Shown here: positions 1-11,760 of the stretch, in pieces | Layout of the letters: every line of letters starts with the position of its first letter | How positions within the stretch are numbered: position 1 is the first letter of the stretch | DNA from: Mactromeris polynyma | Taxonomy: Eukaryota > Mollusca > Bivalvia > Venerida > Mactridae | Length of the DNA stretch: 64,000 bases | Reading direction: 5' to 3' | Assembly (NCBI GenBank): GCA_032209605.1 | Contig: JASFXZ010000035.1 | Coordinates: 6,115,748-6,179,747, forward strand | Position numbers and translations under genes: made by a program | Notes under the pieces: generated by a model | Database searches by the model: none | Seen by the model: the letters and a program-made list of their open reading frames with translations, nothing else | Told to the model about the DNA's origin: nothing

Positions 1-250
1 AACTGTAATACTGCTTGGTAACACAGGAGCCCTGGTAAGGTTAACTGACCACCGTATATAACTGTAATACTGCTTGGTAACACAGGAGCCCTGGTAAGGT
101 TAACTGACCACCGTATATACCTGTAATACTGCTTGGTAACACAGGGGCCCTGGTAAGGTTAACTGACCACCGTATATAACTGTAATACTGCTTGGTAACC
201 CAGGAGCACTGGTAAGGTTAACTGACCACCGTATATAACTGTAATACTGT
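1..250. repeat. 59-bp tandem repeat, about 4.2 copies
   Basis: Copies start at 1, 60, 119, 178 and 237 with very few differences. The unit resembles the 3' tail of the tRNA-derived SINE found in GST introns (compare 45610-45670): both carry a 'ggtcaactgaccacc' type core followed by 'atataac'. The bases after the last copy (250-285) look like the end of the same SINE. I infer a tandem expansion of a SINE tail, cut by the window edge. Confidence 0.85.
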
Positions 251-810
251 TGAGAAACGACGCAAAGCCAAACAAACATATATCAAGAAATCCCTCGCTG
301 AGAAACGATTATAAGCTCAATTAATCTTCATGCATACGCACACATGAACGCACACTCACTTGTGACTCATCTTCACATCACCACAAGGGATTGACTAATC
401 ACTGATAATATTATTTTTAGTTTTCTTTTATCTGTCAATGTGACTTGTCGGCCACATCAGCACCATAAACTTGATACAAACCTCGTATTTAATTGTCTGC
501 CATTTATTAACACGGAACTGTTAAATTATACAAATAAGAATAAAAATCATTCGGAGGGGCGGAGGGGGTTGGGGGGGGGGGGGGGGTTATGTGCATTATT
601 TTATCGCATGTTCTCACAAAGTGCATTCATGTGTGCATGAATTTAAACTTGCATATTGTAAATGATATTCAGCAGTTTTATTACCAACTTTCTTAGTCAC
701 TTTTATAGAAAATATTTGCTATCTACAAATGACGTAAACATGACTTTCACATTTATTTATCATACTAAATGAAGAGTGTAATCATAAATGTCGCAGTTTG
801 TTTCTAGAAC
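251..810. other. Non-coding stretch with a poly-G tract
   Basis: No gene recognised. A nearly pure G run lies at about 559-587 and could form a G-quadruplex. The short open frame over it is low complexity. Confidence 0.5.
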
Positions 811-971
811 ACAGTTTATTCGACAACCGTCTATCCGAATACTTGGTATCATCCGAAATAAATATTAGGCCCCGATGTATCTTTTTGAACGTCGAATTAA
901 ACTAGGCTATTCGAAACCATGTATTACTCGAATAATACCCGATAAATTCGAATGAACGAGGTCCGACTGTA
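811..971. mobile_element. Pogo/Tigger-like MITE, family A
   Basis: One of at least eight dispersed copies in the window. The ends are inverted: one reads 'cagt..gacctcgttcattcga' in better copies, the other reads 'gaatgaacgaggtccgactg' followed by TA. The CAGT-AACCTCG-type ends and TA flank fit Tc1/mariner-pogo non-autonomous elements. No transposase is present. Confidence 0.65.
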
Positions 972-2126
972 TTTATTGTTTCTCTTAAAGTCAGCATAGA
1001 CATTTTGACCCTATGTAATTGTACAAACATTGCCAGCTTAAATGTTTTCGACTGCATTGTAAGTGACGAAACCTGAATTAATTGTAATTAAATATAGTTT
1101 GCCCCTTATGGCAGAGGTTTATCCATCGGACTCATTACCAGACTGAATATGACTAGCACTGACTGGAGTTTTTAGAATCTTTTCCAAAGAATATTATGAT
1201 GTGTATGTATACAATATGCTGAGGGTTTTGTCATGCATAAATGACAAAATCATGTAATAAGTAATGCAAGGGAGGTAATTAGGATATGAATAAATAAAGG
1301 AAAATAAAACATTCCCTCGGTGGTTATCTTCCCTGGACCAGTCTACACCCGCATTTTCACAACGATTATCTCCCATTCTCTCTATTTCATAAAGGGAGGC
1401 CACTGCGTAAGATATCGGAGGAGAAATTTGTTCGAGTATTTTCCCCTGACGTGCACAGAACTTGTACAAGTCTTGGAGTACAGCAACACAATGTAGTTCA
1501 TTAATTTTAATGACACACGTCATCTAGTATTTAGTGTTCTGTCTGGTAATTGTTGGATTTTAATGTATAATTTTCTACTTTTAGCCATCAAACTCAAGGT
1601 TCTTCCGCCCCCGTCTTTCTGAACTTAGATATACTATTGCTGCGACCCAACAAACATACTATCAGTCAAGTTTTCCAAAGACGACCGGGAATGCTGGTTT
1701 ACGGGCAAATACGTGTCCTTGCCTCCGTCGGCTATGCATTAGTTCGACTTTCCAAGACTGGAGGTAAGTCCGGTGTAAGCCGCGGTGCGCCGATATCATC
1801 AGATAGGCAAAGCGGCAATTAATATACCAGCGTTACACGCGTGTCAACGATCCTACATGGGTTTATCTCATTATAATCATGGACATGGTTTATATGTCCG
1901 TGTTATCATTATTGTATATGGAAGAAAAAAGCAAATGTGAGAGGCACAAAGGTTATTTTCTTTATTATAAATCATATATTACGGTGGTCAGGTGACAAAC
2001 GAATTTTCTGTAGATCAGGAAAAGACTAGGTAAAATGCATTTTAAAACCTTTATCCCCTAAGCAAAAATACCCGAGTCATTATTTAGTATAGGTCTTATT
2101 TAAGTGTGATAGTGTACCTCAATGAT
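972..2126. other. Intergenic DNA, no gene recognised
   Basis: I see no conserved coding frame. The 61-codon + frame at 1637-1822 and the 109-codon minus frame at 1194-1523 match nothing I know and have no convincing splice context. Confidence 0.4.
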
Positions 2127-2265
2127 GGGCGATCTTCAAATGAAAACATAGTTTCCTATTGTGCGATCTTCAAATGAAAACCAAATTTCCTATTGTGCGA
2201 TCATCAAATGAAAACATAGTTTCCTATTGTGCGATCTTCAAATGAAAACCAAGTTTCCTATTGGG
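2127..2265. repeat. 34-bp tandem repeat, four copies
   Basis: The motif 'gcgatcttcaaatgaaaac' recurs at 2129, 2163, 2197 and 2231 (34-bp period), with alternating variants after 'aaaac'. Confidence 0.85.
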
Positions 2266-2582
2266 CGTATTTCAAATAAAATAGTTCCTATTACAAACAA
2301 ACCATGGAATAGGTACACACATGTAGTTGGTTACATATTGTATCAAGTTGTTCTCACTTACATGACTGATAAACTTCTGTTATATATTGACACCAATATA
2401 ACACCAAATACCGGGAATATAGCGCTGGATACTTACACTCAGCATTCAAATCTCAAATCACAAATATACTCTAATGAGTCTGATAGTGAGTCCTACTGTA
2501 ACTGAAAATGTATGATACAGTAAAATAAGTGCTGAATAATCTTTGAAGCTCATTTCCTTAAGAGAATTGAGTGCAAGTTGTG

Positions 2583-2690
2583 TACAGTAAAACCTCAATA
2601 ATAAGATCACCCTAGAGACCTTTGAAAACTGGTCTAATTATTGAGGTGGTCTTTAAATTTGAGGTGGTCTTTAACTGAGGTTTTACTGTA
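2583..2690. mobile_element. MITE, family B (TACAGTAAAACCTCA ends)
   Basis: The element starts TACAGTAAAACCTCA and ends with its complement TGAGGTTTTACTGTA, inside TA. The interior repeats 'gaggtggtcttta'. It fits a pogo/Tigger-type non-autonomous element. Other copies lie at 2905, 19507, 32581, 48255 and 57893. Confidence 0.75.
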
Positions 2691-2904
2691 TGCCCAATGT
2701 ATGTACTTTTCAAAATAGATACAGTGAAATATTAATAAACTGAATTCGATTAACTTCATTCTAACACACCCCTCAAACTTTGGAGGCCAACATTTATACA
2801 TAATACAAAAAAATCAAATCAGTTAATAAGCTTTCTATCAATATTAATAAATAGTACAAATGTATGGTGACCAATTAGAAGTGTTTCAGTGTTCTCTTAC
2901 TAAC

Positions 2905-3084
2905 TACAGTAAAACCTCAATAATAAGACCACTGTTGGGACCCTCGAAACTGGTCTTATTCTTGAGGTGGTCTTAATACTGAGGTTGAATAAAGAGCAAA
3001 ACAGTGAAAATGGACTTGAAAAGAGTGTTCTATATTCGAGGTGGTCTTATTATTGAGGTGGTCTTTAAGTGAGGTTTTACTGTA
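2905..3084. mobile_element. MITE, family B, longer copy
   Basis: Same terminal inverted repeats as the copy 215 bp upstream, with a longer interior holding three 'gaggtggtctta' motifs. It ends about 260 bp before the GST-1 TATA-like sequence, so it is part of the proximal 5' flank of that gene. Confidence 0.75.
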
Positions 3085-3345
3085 GTTTACCTAAACTGTT
3101 GCTTTTGTGTAAAGTGATACGTACATGCCTTACCTTCTCCGCTGTTTGTGCAATACATTGGAGCTTTTATGTATATAACGATGTATGTATTACGTAATTA
3201 TTCCTCTTCGTCCGTGTTGCTCATTGACATGTCAAAAAGAAATGTTACGTTTTGGTATTGATCAAATTAACACAGAATTGTGAACATATTGGTTTATCTC
3301 CTCGCTGATTCGCTGTGTTAACCGATGCGTGCATGCCTTCGTATT

Positions 3346-3385
3346 TATATACAAGCTGATCATTCACACTGTCATATTATTACTT
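3346..3385 (+). promoter_or_regulatory. Core promoter of GST-1 (TATA-like plus initiator region)
   Basis: A TATATA at 3346-3351 is followed about 20 bp later by 'acactgtcatat', which is also found downstream of the TATA boxes of GST-2, -3 and -4. The shared spacing and sequence suggest a conserved transcription start region. No start site was measured. Confidence 0.5.
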
Positions 3386-3397
3386 ACTTGCATCAAT

Positions 3398-6300
3398 ATG
3401 GCGACTAAAAAAGGTACATCAAAAGCCCCGACGTATAAGTTGACTTATTTTGACGCTAGGGGAAGAGCCGAAGTCGCTCGCTTGCTGTTTGTGGCTTCCG
3501 GTACAGAATTCACGGATGTGAGAATTCAACAATCTGAATGGGGAAAACTTAAACCAAGTAAGTCAATGCATTTATTTTGTATAACCAACCAGTACACTTT
3601 TACATAGTTTCTAAAAAAGCTACTGGCTACACCTTCTATTTAATTTCATTGCAATAAGTCTTTCATAACATTTGTGATTCAAGTGAATAGGAGCATTAGA
3701 CTTAGACTTAAAAATTTACATAACTTATATTTACCAGCATTTTGTTTTCATTAAATATAAACGAATAAAATACTGTCTGATTAATTGTTGTTACCCTCTG
3801 TACACTTTTGCTAAGTTTAAAATCTATACTGTAATAACAACATAGGGGCAAAAAGAATATTTCACATTTTGAAGTCTAAGTATGAGTTTCAGACTTATAA
3901 TGTTTGTGAATAAGGCCCCTGAACTATCGCAACGTGTCGACGTAAACCAGTCAAGATCACGTTCGTCTTCAAACATAACATTGTCATAACGAAGTGCATG
4001 TTCTTAACGTACATCATGGCGGTTTAGCTTCTTCTTTTGAATCGGTTATTTCAATAAAATCTTATGTAGAATATTTTGTCATATCAACAACATACAATAA
4101 TTTTAACAAGTTTAGAAATATGATCTTTCGTACCATGAAGTATGTAAGAAAGTAGCTGAGAAGTAATAACATCGAATGTTGTATCTGCTACGAAACGAAA
4201 GTAGTAGATTGACAAGATGTATTATATATTCGTCTATGAGGAAAACTGAGAAAGTAGTAGACTGACAAGATGTATTATATATTCGTCTATGAGGAAAACT
4301 GAGGAAGTAGTAGACTGACAAGATGTATTATATATTCGTCTATGAGGAAAACTGAGAAAGTAGTAGACTGACAAGATGTATTATATATTCGTCTATGAGG
4401 AAAACTGAGAAAGTAGTAGACTGACAAGATGTATTATATATTCGTCTATGAGGAAAACTGAGAAAGTAGTAGACTGACAAGATGTATTATATATTCGTCT
4501 ATGAGGAAAACTGAGAAAGTAGTAGACTGACAAGATGTATTATATATTCGTCTATGAGGAAAACTGAGAAAGTAGTAGACTGACAAGATGTATTATATAT
4601 TCGTCTATGAGGAAAACTGAAAAAGTAGTAGACTGACAAGATGTATTATATATTCGTCTATGAGGAAAACTGAGAAAGTAGTAGACTGACAAGATGTATT
4701 ATATATTCGTCTATGAGGAAAACTGAGAAAGTAGTAGACTGACAAGATGTATTATATATTTGTCTATGAGGAAAACTGAGAAAGTAGTAGACTGACAAGA
4801 TGTATTATATATTCGTCTATGAGGAAAACTGAGGAAGTAGTAGACTGACAAGATGTATTATATATTCGTCTATGAGGAAAACTGAGAAAGTAGTAGACTG
4901 ACAAGATGTATTATATATTCGTCTATGAGGAAAACTGAGAAAGTAGTAGACTGACAAGATGTATTATATATTCGTCTATGAGGAAAACTGAGGAAGTAGT
5001 AGACTGACAAGATGTATTATATATTCGTCTTTGAGGAAAACTGAGAAAGTAGTAGACTGACAAGATGTATTATATATTCGTCTATGAGGAAAACTGAGGA
5101 AGTAGTAGACTGACAAGATGTATTATATATTCGTCTATGAGGAAAACTGAGAAAGTTGTAGACTGACAAGATGTATTATATATTCATCTATGAGGAAAAC
5201 TGAGAAAGTAGTAGACTGACAAGATGTATTATATATTCGTCTATGAGGAAAACTGAGAAAGTAGTAGACTGACAAGATGTATTATATATTCGTCTATGAG
5301 GAAAACTGAGGAAGTAGTTGAAAACAATCGAAACAATCAACGAAATAGAACATACGGTTTAGCTTTTTGGACCACTGTATTTGCAGATTTATAATGCTCT
5401 TAAAGGTTGCTAGGTTACATAAATCTGAATGCTTTCTCTTTAATTAATATTTACTGAATAATTGCCATATTTAAATATTCACAATTTCATTAACACATAT
5501 TGCTTCAAGATACTAATTTCGCCATCTTTTCATCAGTTGTCAGAATTTGAGCACATACATACACGCGTTATTTACCAGACAGACGAATCCCTGTGGAAAA
5601 AATGACAAATTTAGGTCTATGCCAATTAAATATGTTAATATATATTTTACAGCAACACCACAAGGCACCGTTCCAGTACTAGAAGTCGATGATGGCAAAA
5701 AAGTATTTAAAATATCCCAGAGTATGGCTGTAAACAGATATCTAGCCAGAGAATTCAGTTAGTATTTCACTAATGCTATTGTTATTGTATCCGTTATTCT
5801 ATTCATAAATATGTACAAGGATAAAGGAGACGTAGCCGATATGGGAGTAGTAGAGGTCGAGGGTTCGAGCGCCTGACTCATGATCCCGGAAAGTTATGAG
5901 TCCGAGTCTTGCGTTGAGCGGGCTTTTATCACGATCTAATCAATCCCTCATTTGGGCACACGGACTGGTTAGTTACCCAGAAAACAGCAGGGGCATACCT
6001 GGAAGGTTTTGAAGTGAACGCCAAGTGCGAGCATCGTAGATGCGTAACGAGCAGCAAGGCTGCGAATGGGGGGTAGGTGTGGGAGGGGGCTCCTCCCGCG
6101 GGTTAGGGTTTGGGGGTCTGCCCCAAGACATTTTGAAAATTAGGATGCAAATGATGCGTTGTCATGCTACATTTTAGTGTTAATATGGCATTTTCTTTGT
6201 CATTAGCATACTACTTTAATTACAGTGTCAAACAACTGATATATTCGGGCGAATTTCAGTTTTATTGCATTTTTGGAACTTTTATTTTTCACTTTGTCTG

Positions 6301-7974
6301 ACGAATTGTACGCATTGGCGTACGTGCGTATGCATGGATACGCGCCTGAACAGTAATCTTAATCTGAATTTAGTCAATGGTCAAATGAAGAAACATTCCC
6401 GTCCCAAACTTTCGCTGTCATTCGTCCCAACAAAACACATACGGGTCATAGAATATTGATTCGATATCCTAATGTAGGACTGGGTCAGGATTTAGAACTC
6501 ATGTTTTCTCTTTAAAATATGATTCGTATTTTGCTTCAGCTATTCCTATAGAAAGTGTGCTACCCTATGTACTGACATAGTCATCCGATATCCCATTTAC
6601 TCGATGTTGTATTCAATATCGTATTTCAAAATGTTCTTTCACCTAAAGTGCGGATTGAATACAAATTGTAAATATGGGTATATCTGTACATTGTATCTGT
6701 CGTACAGTTAACGACAATGGCAAACATTTAAAACATGTGCGTGAGCGGTTGATTAGCGCCGTTCTGGTTTGATTATTTTTCGCTCTGCAAAAAAATAATG
6801 TAGATTCTAAATTATTTCTAAAATGTGCAATTATTTCTATACTAGTACATTATTCAACTTGTTTCCTTATAAATTTGTTCTTGTTGTGTTATCATTAAGC
6901 AACATTACCCCGAAGTGGAACATTTATCAAACGGGGCGGGTGTCCCTTACGGCGATATTGGCTTATTAGAACGATAATGGCCCTCGCCTAGTATGCCAAT
7001 ATGACCTTAAGACACACTTCCCGTGTATAGATAGTTCCCACATCTAACGTATTTACCTCCCTTGTTCTGAATAGTCGGCCATTTTGAAAGGAAATTTTTT
7101 GGGCCAACTGCCCACACGAGCATAATGAATAAGTTTTTTTCTATATCCTGATTATTTTATCATCGTTTACATTACATTCCCTTTAAACTTTAAGGAAATT
7201 TGCCTATAAATATGGTCGACTATTCAGAACAAGGGAGGTAAATATTGTAAATGTGGGAACTATCTGTAGTAACCTCAGAACGAACCTGAGACACTTCAAT
7301 ATCTAGCATATTGGACAGTTTCCCACTTCTGTCAAGTATATGCACAACGTATTGAAGTATATAAATTACTATTTACCCTATTTATGTTCCATATTATGTT
7401 CTACTTTCTATTTAAATAGTTAGACCATGACATCTCTGTACTATATGATATCATTAGACTGTGACTAGTTTATGTTCTTTATATTTCACACAAGAAAATT
7501 GGAACGGAATGTTCTAGATTCCAGATTTTGACCTTTTCTCTTTGCGTGGAGTATACAAATATCTTGTACTTGTTCAAGTACCAATGTAGTATTGAAAATA
7601 TAACCATATATCGATTGTCTGAACACATTTTATACATGTACAATGTATATACATATGGTAATATAATTCATTCGTCCTCAACGACCACAACTTTTTAACG
7701 CCATCTTGATCATAGTGTCAATATATTTAAAGAGATGAGTTAAACGCGAAAATAAGTTTATGTTCCATATGTTCTACATTCTATAAGAATTAAACACAAA
7801 AATAAGCAAGTCCCATTTTTCTTTTACAGATGTTTATAAAATTTGCTTTGATTAATTGACTTTTTTTCGTTTTCACCGCAGTCACCGATTAATTATACTA
7901 GCAGACTACAAGACGGGGTATATTATTAAATAATCTATTTAATATTTTAAAAAATGCATCTTAATGATATTTAT

Positions 7975-8005
<31 letters not shown>

Positions 8006-11000
8006 GGAGAGGGGGGGGGAGTGTGAGAGGGAGAGCGGATGGAGAGAGAGGGATAGTTAGGGAGGGATGAGGGAAGTATGGTCCGCGATTGGAGGATGAA
8101 CTGTTTACAATGACACCAGAACAACAATCTCCAATGGTACCCATTTTCTACCAATTCAACCTCTCTAGAGCATTCAATCCTCAACAACAGTTGGAAACAT
8201 CTCCCAAAGATTGTTGCTCTGGAGCGGTTGTACTCTAGGTATTTGGTATAATAGAGGTTGAGGCAAAATATCAAGAGCGCACGCACACAAAATTCGTTCT
8301 CAATATTTGGTAAGGTCTAATCTTTCACTCTAAAATTGTATTTGCTTTAAACATCTCATGATATTGTTTATTGATATATTTGTATAAACAATTACAGAAT
8401 TATATGGTAAAGGAAATATTGAAATGGCCGTAGTAGACCAGCTTCTGGACACACTTGTGGATATGTTCACTCCAATGATTCCAATGTTGTTCAACTCTGA
8501 TAAAGACGAAGGGGTAAGTTCATGTGCTTTAATAGTTCATGTTGTACAACGTAATAGTTTGATGGTGCGACAAAGCTGTATCAAAGTCAAATCAATATAA
8601 TTTTAATGCGGCTTTGCATTGCGTTTTTCTCCTCTTATATGGTAGTTTCCAACCACCCAAATTGCATTTCATTTCACAAATATTAGCTTCTGTTTGATAT
8701 TGGTGCGTTTCCAATCCAAATCGTCGCATTATTTCCAGAACCCCATAGCTTGTTGTCCGTCTCTTTGAGAAAAACAACGTTAAAGTTTTACCCTCTTGAG
8801 ACAATTTTTACATACGGGGTTATGGAATTGCATTCTATTGAAATTATATGCATCCCATAACAATATAGATAGTAGCTCTATACAGATAGAAAGAGCTTGG
8901 AAAGACGCTTTCAACAAATACTTAAAATCGCCAAAAATTGAGTTATGGGGTTCCGGAAATAAGGCGACGAAATGTAGACCATTTTATACGTCAAAACGAA
9001 AGTAGAAATGTTGAAAAATCCTAAATGATGTTCTAATTTATCCTTATAAGGTTTCATTACATAAAAAAAGATTCTTAGTCAGTGACAGGGGAATATGGTC
9101 CGGAAGAAGTTATGAGCTTAATGTCGTATCTATTGAAAATTATATAAAATTATGCATGCCTTTGGTTATTTAATCATAAAATATGGCAAAACTACATTGA
9201 TACGTTTATACACTTTTATACATTTCAACACTACATGTTAACACGGACCTATATTGGTCCGTGATGTTAATCACCCATAGCATAATCAAAAGTTGGAACA
9301 AACATCAATAGACATAACTAAATAGTAAATACACGATTTAAAAGTTGCATATATTTTCATCCTTTTTTAATTTTTATACTATTGTAGTATTGACATAGGT
9401 CATTGAAAGAACAACATCTATCATATAAAATAAATTGTTTTGGCCTGGAATGTCGAAAGACATACAAGAGCACATTACTCAGTGTGGCAGGTGTATTCTG
9501 TTAAAGAAGTCTGCTTCAGATCTAGCCCTATTAGTGAATATCACTTCTTCTCAACCTTTTGAATTAGTCTGTATTGACTTCTTAACATAAGGTAGTTCTA
9601 AAGGTGGAATAGAAGATGTACCGGTCATTACAGACCATTTCACCAGATTTGTCCAAGCTATACCAACTCGGAACCAGACAACACAATAACAACATATGAA
9701 TATATGACTCTATCCTTTCGCATGATGATAGCTTCCTGCAAAACATAGCAATTTTACAGATTATTCTTTTCTTGTACATGCCGCGTTTCAAAATATTATA
9801 TTTTTTTAGGGGAGATACAAATGTAATTTTATTTTCCTCGTAAATAAGTATGTGCGGATCGAGGACATCCCACTCCACACTTTACAAAAGTAAATTAAAT
9901 CATTATTTATCTCAGGCAAAACAGTTGGCTGACCATAAGAAGAATAAGGTTCCAAGAGTTCTAAGCATTATCGAAGAACTGATTAAAGTTACAGGCAATA
10001 AAGGATTTGCTGTTGGATCGTCCGTAAGTATGAGCATAAAGGCTGTCCCCAGGGTTCAAAGGATAAATCACAAAACGATTTCGTCGAACGAGTGTTTATG
10101 AAACAAATATTTTAAAGTAAATCGCAAGCTGGTAGTTGTCTTATATGCCTAGTATGTTAGACTGTGATTGAAAAAAAGCGCATTTTAAAAACAAGTAATC
10201 GCACTTGCTGAATGCATTTCATCTTGTTGTTTTAAAGAACACGTTCGACTCCAAACTAATAAAAACATGTTTGCTTAGGTCGCACGCACCTAAAACGTTC
10301 CATGTTAATTTTCAAGAAGTTCTGCATACAGTTTGTGTCATTTAACTTATGCGGAAGTTGATGAAAAGAACTTACCAAGTTGGCGGCAGTATGATTGGTG
10401 TTAGACTGAAGGTATTGCGAAGCGCACAATATGCTTCAGCAACAGAAGATCTCTTTCACAGATGTATTAAAATAGTCATTTAGGGTCAATCGTCCAATAT
10501 CGAAGACATTTTGTTTTGGGATCTATCTCTGAAACCACGATATACCAGCGATTAACATACATGTACGAATATGTGATATCATAATACAACCATTGAACGA
10601 AAAACGATGACGTAACTGAAATTTAAGCAAGCAATCATCCGAAATAAGTATCAGGTCCCGATGAACATTCTTACGCATGTCGATTTGAAATGGGCTATAT
10701 GAAACCATGTATTATTCGGGCCCAATGAATTCGAATGAATAAATTAAATGTGCGGTTTACCCAGAGTAGCTTATGTTATGTTTGAAGCGTATTGTCATTA
10801 GTTGTTTTGCAAATATTGAAAATTCGGAGATGTCTATTACCTTATTAACATAAAGACTTTATTTTATTCTCAAATGCTGAACACTGAATCAACTCAAAGT
10901 ACTGGCAACTCTTTACGACACGTCAATTATCATGTCTATAATGTTAAGTTCTTTAATATCTAATTTTGTTCAAATGTCATTTCAACAAAATACGTGAGTT

Positions 11001-11252
11001 AAATTCTTTTTCAAAACCGCATTGAAGAAGAACAAGAACCGATAATTAAATGGTAAAGATGGCGGCTTTTTCTATGATATTTATTTGTATTTACAGCTGA
11101 CCATCGCAGATCTTGCCCTGTTAAGTGTCATAGAAAACAGCGGTATACAGGACTGCCTCACCAGCGACTACCCTCGGCTTTTAGAAAATCAAGAAACAAC
11201 TAAAGCAGACAAAAAGATCAAGGTCTATTTGAAGGATCGCAAAGAAACATAA
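3398..11252 (+). CDS. Sigma-class glutathione S-transferase, divergent paralog (GST-1)
   Basis: Five exons: 3398-3557, 5653-5757, 8398-8513, 9916-10023, 11097-11252. They give 645 bp and 214 residues, with intron phases 1, 1, 0, 0. The product should be a cytosolic glutathione transferase or prostaglandin D synthase-like enzyme. It has the sigma N-terminal motif with catalytic Tyr17 (Tyr8 in human HPGDS numbering), the RGRAE turn at 21-25, Trp48 and Lys52 at glutathione-contact positions, Pro61 before strand 3, the Gln76-Ser77 pair that binds the gamma-glutamyl group, and the T-x-x-D N-capping box at 165-168. It differs from GST-2 to -4 by a nine-residue basic N-terminal extension, two extra residues before Gln76 and a Lys-rich C-terminus lacking the ALPRI segment. 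The ATG at 3398 is the first in-frame ATG. All introns have GT/AG ends. A distant tandem duplicate of the other three. Confidence 0.93.
3690..3922. mobile_element. Degenerate MITE in GST-1 intron 1
   Basis: Homologous to the better-preserved element at 51569-51827. The right end reads 'aatgtttgtgaataaggcccc'; the left inverted end is eroded. The interior shares an 'attgttgttaccc..ctgtaca' core. Confidence 0.6.
4200..5318. repeat. 53-bp minisatellite in GST-1 intron 1, about 21 copies
   Basis: The unit begins 'gtagtagactgacaagatgt' and repeats every 53 bp from 4200. Copies are nearly identical, differing at a few recurrent positions (gaga/gagg, one 'ctttgag', one 'gttgta'), which points to recent amplification. 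The array accounts for just over half of intron 1 (3558-5652). Confidence 0.95.
5820..6140 (+). mobile_element. Interspersed repeat with tRNA-like box B and GC-rich tail
   Basis: It contains 'gaggtcgagggttcgagcgcc', which resembles a pol III box B, then a G-rich tail ending near 'gggtctgccccaagacattt'. Both parts look like common invertebrate interspersed repeats. Boundaries are uncertain. Confidence 0.45.
7031..7263. mobile_element. 233-bp inverted-repeat element in GST-1 intron 2
   Basis: The ends 'atagttcccacat' and 'atgtgggaactat' are exact complements. A second inverted block ('acctcccttgttctgaatag' and its complement) lies inside each end. It interrupts a sequence present without it at 14900-14945, so the empty site is known. 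Confidence 0.8.
7974..8065. repeat. GA-rich microsatellite
   Basis: A (GA)n run from about 7974 grades into G-rich purine sequence. The frame on the opposite strand is low complexity and is not a gene. Confidence 0.9.
8715..8975. repeat. Inverted repeat pair in GST-1 intron 3
   Basis: The minus strand at about 8720-8750 and the plus strand at 8940-8970 share 'tatggggtt-tggaaataa-gcgacg' with few mismatches. It could be the ends of a decayed inverted-repeat element or a local inverted duplication. No coding function recognised. Confidence 0.4.
9441..9685 (+). pseudogene. Ty3/gypsy integrase fragment in GST-1 intron 3
   Basis: One frame reads as the end of the integrase zinc finger (WPGM, then two cysteines three residues apart followed by basic residues), a linker, the first catalytic Asp in an 'IDFL' context, and 'VITDHFTRF-QAIPTRNQT', a strong signature of metazoan Ty3/gypsy integrases. 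A TAA at 9588-9590 interrupts the frame just after the Asp. Sequence on both sides is not integrase, so this is a short dead fragment lying sense inside the intron. Confidence 0.85.
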
Positions 11253-11616
11253 TTCTAATTACATTGCAATCTCAATGTTTCAGACTTATTTTTACTGTAC
11301 GTTCACATTGCTTTCATACTGATGTTTGGAATAGAAGTTTACTGAATCATTCATTTAAGCCCATACACGGAATATACGTTGTCACGCAAGGCAGGTGCCA
11401 TCTTTAGGACCGGCGAAGCCTTGCACAAGAATGGACAGTTTAGTTTGCGTTCAGGAACTCACAACAAAGCCCGATAATATGCTTAACATTGTAATTGACA
11501 TGTAAGAGTGTTACAATAATACGAAAAAGTGCCATAAGTAGCCTACATACCATGACGTAACATAACTTAATCTCATTATTTGATTTGATTGATATATATA
11601 TATATACATATCTAGA

Positions 11617-11622
11617 AATAAA
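11617..11622 (+). terminator. Candidate polyadenylation signal of GST-1
   Basis: AATAAA lies 365 bp after the GST-1 stop codon, just downstream of a short TA dinucleotide run. Confidence 0.5.
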
Positions 11623-11724
11623 TTTTAAAACATATTATCGATTTGTATTGTTTATAAAGCAGAATATGCATTCAATTGCTGTCCAATTTTTCAAGTAACA
11701 AAACACTTGAGATGTCTTCGCATT

Positions 11725-11760
11725 GCATTGTGGGAAACCACGTGGTTTGTGACGTCATTA
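11725..11760. promoter_or_regulatory. Cluster of transcription-factor-like motifs
   Basis: Within about 35 bp there are TGTGGGAA (RBPJ-like), a perfect 14-bp palindrome AAACCACGTGGTTT (E-box core) at 11735-11748, and a full CRE TGACGTCA at 11750-11757. It lies between GST-1 and GST-2. Regulatory activity is inferred from motifs only. Confidence 0.4.

Noticed and set aside
3329..3400. Upstream in-frame extension of GST-1 with a hydrophobic, signal-like segment
   Set aside because: It would start with GTG, overlaps the TATA-like region, and sigma GSTs are cytosolic. The first ATG is at 3398.
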